Positions 11,501 to 17,500 of a stretch of 64,000 nt of DNA are shown piece after piece. The stretch spans positions 682,001 to 746,000 of the forward strand of contig JAQSEB010000110.1 in assembly GCA_030063045.1 (NCBI GenBank), in the 5' to 3' direction. A program made the position numbers and the translations under genes. The notes below the pieces were generated by a model. It had not been told where the DNA came from. It did no database searches and worked only from the letters and a program-made list of their open reading frames with translations. The DNA comes from Pratylenchus scribneri. Lineage: Eukaryota; Nematoda; Chromadorea; Rhabditida; Pratylenchidae. Each line of letters opens with the position of its first letter. The first letter of the stretch is position 1.

Positions 11501-14500
11501 AAACATTAATTAGTCTTATGCCTAAAGGGCAATTGGTTAACTTAATGTTAAAACGTCAAAATGGAAATATTTTTGGTGAAATTGAATTAAGCATGAAATC
11601 GCTTGGATTCGAGTGTGTGCCTTATATTTCCAAATATTTACGTTCATACACCATCATCACTAAGCATTATAAAAGTTGTCCGTTGGATTGGTCATGTCAA
11701 GCGGATTTTTGTGAGAAAGTTAGACCGGAATCAAAGATTCCGGAACTGGCGGAAATTAATGAATTTCCTGGTCTTTCTTTCTGCAAAAACTCCTGCAGCT
11801 TCCTTTGGTGCGGCTGTGGATTGGTGCCTGGAGCATCATGTCTATTCTACCGCCCATATGCCCAACCAATTTCAAATCTTACATATGAATTAATTCGATG
11901 CCAAAATTGGAGATTTCGAGTGGAAACAAGGATTAAATTTTTTAATAATGGACAATTAGAGGAAGAAGAAGAATTGATTCTGTGGCAAGGAATGACCACT
12001 AATTGGAATAAATTTTCCTTATCTTTAATTGGTGGTCTCCAGGCTCCATCAACATTATTCAATCGCTACTTTTTGACAAACGAAAATCAAGCCGCTTTGA
12101 CCGACGAGATTCAAAGCGACCTATTTTGTCCCGACAAAATAGCAGCAAATTCGTTCAAAAATTGTAGTCTGCTTCATTCTGCTTGTTCCGAATGCTATCC
12201 GGAGCATGATAATGCTCGAGTAGAATGTATTTGCAGAAATTCGAATTTAGAGAACATAATGGAGGACCCAGAAAAGCAATTGGATTTAATCACACCTTTC
12301 TATAATTTTCGATATAAAGACCAGAAAATTATAGCGGAAACTCACTCAACTTCTATTCTAATGATGCTAAGCTTTGATGGATTAAAAAGTACTTTAAGTA
12401 AAGTGAGCTCCAGCTGCACCCTAAGCCCAATATCATTAAAAGGGTGCTATAATTGTATCAGCGGTGGTGAATTAACATATAAATGCAAAAGTGATTTTGG
12501 TAATCAAATTGCCGAAATTAAATGTGGAGAATTAATTTTTTCTGCATTTTGCTATGAGAATGAAATTGTTAAAAATATTACCCTTGGATTTTCCAAAGCA
12601 GAAATTGGACTGAATTGCTCTGTGGATTGCGGCAATTATTCTACATATTTTTGGCTAGAAGGCCATTTGTTCCTTTTGGCAATTAATGGCGAGGATTGGG
12701 AAAAAACAAGTGGTAATATGACTAAAAAGATGTCCAGATGGAACATTCCCAAATTTTTGAGTGGATTTGAATTACCCACAGATTGGGCCGAACTTTTTGG
12801 ATTTTTTTGGAACAATTTACCATTCTTTCTATTCTTTTTACTCGGATTTATGCTTATTTTAATACTTTTTATTTACTGCAATCCAATTTTCCGTACTTAT
12901 CGACTTTTGACAAGAAATTTATTATTTTCATTCTTTTTGTACGGATTTTTACTTTCCTCTTCCGCCGATGGTTGCCATGCCGAGGCAACTTTTGTGCTCG
13001 ATCGAGGATTATTCATCTATCCTCACCCAATGTACTTTGATGAAAGCCACCAAAGTTTTGCTTCTATTTTCGATTTCGAGGAGAAAACCAGCGATGGACC
13101 ATCTTGGCAGCCCAAATACGGAAAAGGATTCGTCAGCTCCGCCTTTAGAGCCAACTTTCCTTTCCAGTCAGCTACCTTCAATCGTCTTCCCATAAAATCA
13201 TCCTTTTTGGCCATATCAGCCTCATTCTTACATTTTTGGCGATTTTTTGGGATTCTCTTCGGACAATTTTTCGCTGCCGAATATTCTTTATATTCTTTTT
13301 TCTTCAGCGAATTCTACCAACTTTACAAACTTGCGAATATCCCTATACCTTTACTTAAATTCTTATTAATCACCATCATGCCTATTAGAGTCAATGCTCT
13401 AAAAATTGCTGCGGAAATCTCTGGATTATCCATTGATGATGCTCCCGAGAACCTTTTAATTTCTCCCCAATTGCGCTCCAAACTCTTGGATATCCTTTTG
13501 GAGCGCCCTGTGTGGACAAATCACATGGGAGAGCGAAATAGGAAAGTGACGGGAACGAGGATTACCGCTTTAGGGGCCAACTTATTATCGGCTTTCCGCG
13601 AAAGTTACCGCCGGGTGACTGTGGCCCACTATTTCACCCAAAAATGGGAAACCTTGAAATACCCCAACGGTCCATGTTTTTCGATGCCAGGTGGCAATGG
13701 GCATGTCACTTATTATCCGTTGGAAGTGATTGACGTTGAGTACCCTAACTTCGTCTTCTTTTTGAGTGAAATGCGCGCAAAGAAGATGGGTAATGGAAAT
13801 AATGCGCGGATTAACATTGAACGCGATTCTTCCCCTGATGAGCGCCCTACCCACTCAAATGGCAATGGAAGAGCTTTCGTTGGGCGTTTTGTTGGCCGAC
13901 GAATTGCTACCGATGAAGAAGCGGCGAGAATTGCCGCAAATACTGATTTGCGCCCTAACATCAATCCAAATCCGGCTACTCCACGGATTTGCCCTTTTTG
14001 CCAAACCCTTCACCGGTCAAATGACGATTGTCAACAAGCCAATCGTGGGAATCAGCGCGAAAGCTCTCCACCTCGAGCTCGTCCAAATATACGCGCTCCA
14101 TCCCCTTCGTCTCGTCGAACCAACATATTCTCGCGGATCACTTTTATTTTGCCAATTTTGTTGCTTTTAGGCAATTCTTCGTGTTTTTGCTTGGAAAATT
14201 TCGAAAATAAATTTGTGGGGAAAATGGAAATGAACAACGAAATGAGTGGAATTTCCCTTCCGGTAAATTCTTCTGGAAATGCGACCATTCCGACCAATTC
14301 CATCGGAAATATGCTGCCGGGCTTGAAGATTGGTGGAATGGCAATTTCGGAAAGCCAAGGGCAGCCGGAGGGCAATCAACAAATTGCCGGTGGTGGAAAT
14401 CAACAAGGCGGTGGAAATTTTGCTTTGGGCCGAAATTACGTGGATTTTCCACCTCCGCCTCCACCTCCAAATTCCAACGTGGATTTCTTTAATTCTTTTC

Positions 14501-17500
14501 CAAATTTTACAGAATTTCAGGCTCCGAACGTGTCAAATGCAGCTGGATTGGCCGCTCCAATTGCGCAAATGCCCTATGGATCAATGGCTGGCTTCCCAAA
14601 TATGTCGGCTTTCCATGCTTTGGCCTATCCCAATGCCTATGATCCACAACATCCGGGGCTGCGAGGCGAGACAATGGAGCAATTACAACAACGATTGCGC
14701 CAACAACAACAACCCAAAAACGACTTTGACCCAATTTCGGAAGATGATCGACGACACCGCAAACGACAACGCCGTAACGACACATCGGACGAATCAAGTG
14801 ATGAACATCAAAAGCCAAAGTACGGCAAGAAGGGCGGGTCCAAGTTGCGAGGTCGTCGTCAATCGGTCAGCCCTGTGGGCAAACGCGGACAAGGCAGCAA
14901 CTTCCAAACCTTTGCCAATGCCCTGGGCAAAGCTGCCGCTGCCAATCGAGAGCTCACCACTCTCCTCCGACACAACAATCAAAGCAGCATCGCCATCCTC
15001 ACCAATGGATTGGCTGAGTCCCTTGCCACCCTCAAGGCAAAACTCCTCCGCGATGGCCGTCTTTGAGGCAACAACGTTTTGCGGCTCTTGTTCTTGGGCC
15101 CCCCGACTTGTCGGTACTGCCGACAACCATCAATTCGCCAAATCGCCTAATATTTTCTTCAACTACAATTAATCATCATCATCTTCACCCTGCCTGCTTT
15201 TGGATGGAAAAAGAATTCATTCCTGCGATTTTTTAACCAAAAAGACAACCATCCCAAAATATTCTGCTCTGCTTTAAATTTGGCGAATAATACTTTTTTT
15301 TCTTGAATTCAATTAATTTGATTTTTTGAGTTTGTTCCCTTAGGGTTTTTCATTCACATTTACTTAAATTTCCATCCCTCCCTATTTCCCTCATAAATTT
15401 CCCTCATTCCCATCTCAAGTCCTCCAATTGTCGTTGTTCATCATCGAGTCAAGCGCTTGGCCGATTTATCTTCATTATCTTCAAGGAATTGGAAACGTGG
15501 AAAACGTGGATTATTAAATTACGCGGATTAACCCCAAAATTGCTTGGACAATAATTGGAAATTTATAAAAAAGGGGAAAATTCCAATTGAATATTTTATC
15601 CACATAAATTCTTCATTTTGGCCACATTTCTATTTCCAACAGACAATTGGAAATGATTAGTCTGTTGTTGGATGAGTGGGGAAATATCTTTTTGGGAATT
15701 ATTTTTTTGGATTTTTATTACCTCTTCTCTGATTTCAATTTTTTGTTTAATATTCGACAAATATGTTTCCTTGAAAAGGCCCATAAATTTGGATTATATC
15801 GAAGTCGAAAGAGTAAGGTTCTTCAAGAAAACCATATGCGCTATCAAAAATGACCCTGAAGGAACCTCTTAACGAATCAGTTTAGCTGAAAGTCCAGCCC
15901 ACAAAATGCTTATTTAGCGAATTCGTCTAGCCTACTGTCCAGCCTACAAAATGCTCATTTAGCGAATTCGTCTAGCCTACTGTCCAGCCTACAAAATGCT
16001 CATTTAGCGAATCCGTCTAGCCTACTGTCCAGCCTACAAAATGCTCATTTAGCGAATCCGTCTAGCCTACTGTCCAGCCTACAAAATGCTCATTTAGCGA
16101 ATCCGTCTAGCCTACTGTCCAGCCTACAAAATGCTCATTTAGCGAATCCATCTAGCCCACAGTCCAGCCCACAAAATGCTTATTTATAGAACCCGTCTTA
16201 AGCTTTAGCGCCGAAAATTTTTGTCAATAAAAATTTTTTGATACATTTTTAATTAAAACTTGCCTTGTCGCATAAAGAATTAGGACATTTAGGCATGAGC
16301 CAATCAACGAGATATTTGAAATGTAGGCCGATATATAGGTCTTTTGAATGTTGCTGAGTTCGAAGAACAGGTAAAATTTGTTCAAGACAGTGCCCGGTAT
16401 CCAAAAAACAATTTCCACTAACATTATCAACATTACCGCCTTGAAAATGTCCTTTTGGTCGTTTTGGAGTGCTGAATCTAATTCTTTATTTTGGAATATT
16501 TAGAGTGAATTTTGCCTAAACCCATGTAGATATTAAACGATGTTGTTTGAAATTCCATATTTTTTAAAATTTTTAAAATTTTATTTTTAGTTTTATATCA
16601 TGGAGAATAAGGATTTTAGCATTATTTTTCAAAAAATAAATTCCTAAAACCAGTAAAGGTTCATAAACTGGTCTGGTAAATAAAAATCCTACTTTCAAAT
16701 TACTAACAAATTATAATTCATTTCCATCGACGCATCTCATCTCAATGCACGGAGTATGAAAATTTTAATTGGTTTCAAATAAAATACAAAATGGGAAAGA
16801 CATAGCCTTTTAAAAATTGATTAGATAACTTGCATTACAAAAATGGCCATAACTTTTCTAATTTTAAATTTTATTGGATACAAATTGCATTCATTCTTAG
16901 CTCATTGAGACATGTCGAATGAACTATTATTTGTCAGGTAATTCAAAGTTGGGATTTTGTAAACCGATTTATGAATTTATAAAAGTTCAAAGAATTTATT
17001 TATTGAAAAAATTATGCTAAATTCATATTATCCATCATCTCTTAAATTCCGAATTAATTTTTTAAAAATTTCGGATATGAAAAATGCTACTATCTTGAAC
17101 TTTAACATTAAATCTCAAAATCAACTATAGGCTCAAATATTGAAGAAAAATTTACAATCACAATTTTTGGCCTTCATCAAAATGAAAATGCTCGCATAAA
17201 TGAGAATCATTACTGAACGGCAAATCAACGTCCGTAGAGAGGCAATTGAATTCATTAAGCCTGGTCGGGAAGAAATGTCGGCCATTTGGCAAAAAACCAT
17301 GCTTAAATGTTTAATGTGGATTAATTTGGGAAATATGTCAGAATTTTGCGCATAAATTAATTTTTCTAGTGAATTTATAAAGTTTTTTACTATTTAATAG
17401 CCACTATTATTTTTTAAAAAAAATGTTAGTGAATTTGATGATGCAAAAATTTATGACCCAAAAATAGCAAAATAGGCCAATAACTATTTAGCCCATTACT

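Larger units (their letters stand above)
5766..15641 (+). mobile_element. BEL/Pao LTR retrotransposon (endogenous-retrovirus type) with Env and a PAZ-like domain
   Basis: A full-length provirus of 9876 bp: 5' LTR, primer site, gag frame, one giant pol-env frame and 3' LTR, with perfect 5-bp duplications. Gag (DUF1759 type), double zinc-knuckle region, aspartic protease, reverse transcriptase, integrase core and DUF5641 place it in BEL/Pao. The Env has a phlebovirus G2-like region, as in the C. elegans Cer7 group. It sits antisense in the last intron of srsx copy A. Defects seen: a gag/pol frame break, a changed protease active-site triplet, and an in-frame deletion removing RNase H and the integrase N-terminus. 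It is probably non-autonomous but young. Confidence 0.92.

Noticed and set aside
12960..13200. Argonaute N-domain upstream of the PAZ-like region
   Set aside because: FVLDRGLFIYPHPM faintly resembles an Argonaute N-domain strand, but the rest does not align; too weak to call.
13766..15172. Long overlapping frames in the 3' part of the retroelement (for example 14330-15172)
   Set aside because: Overlap the main frame; composition is explained by the Gln/Pro-rich coding of frame 1 and no domain is visible.
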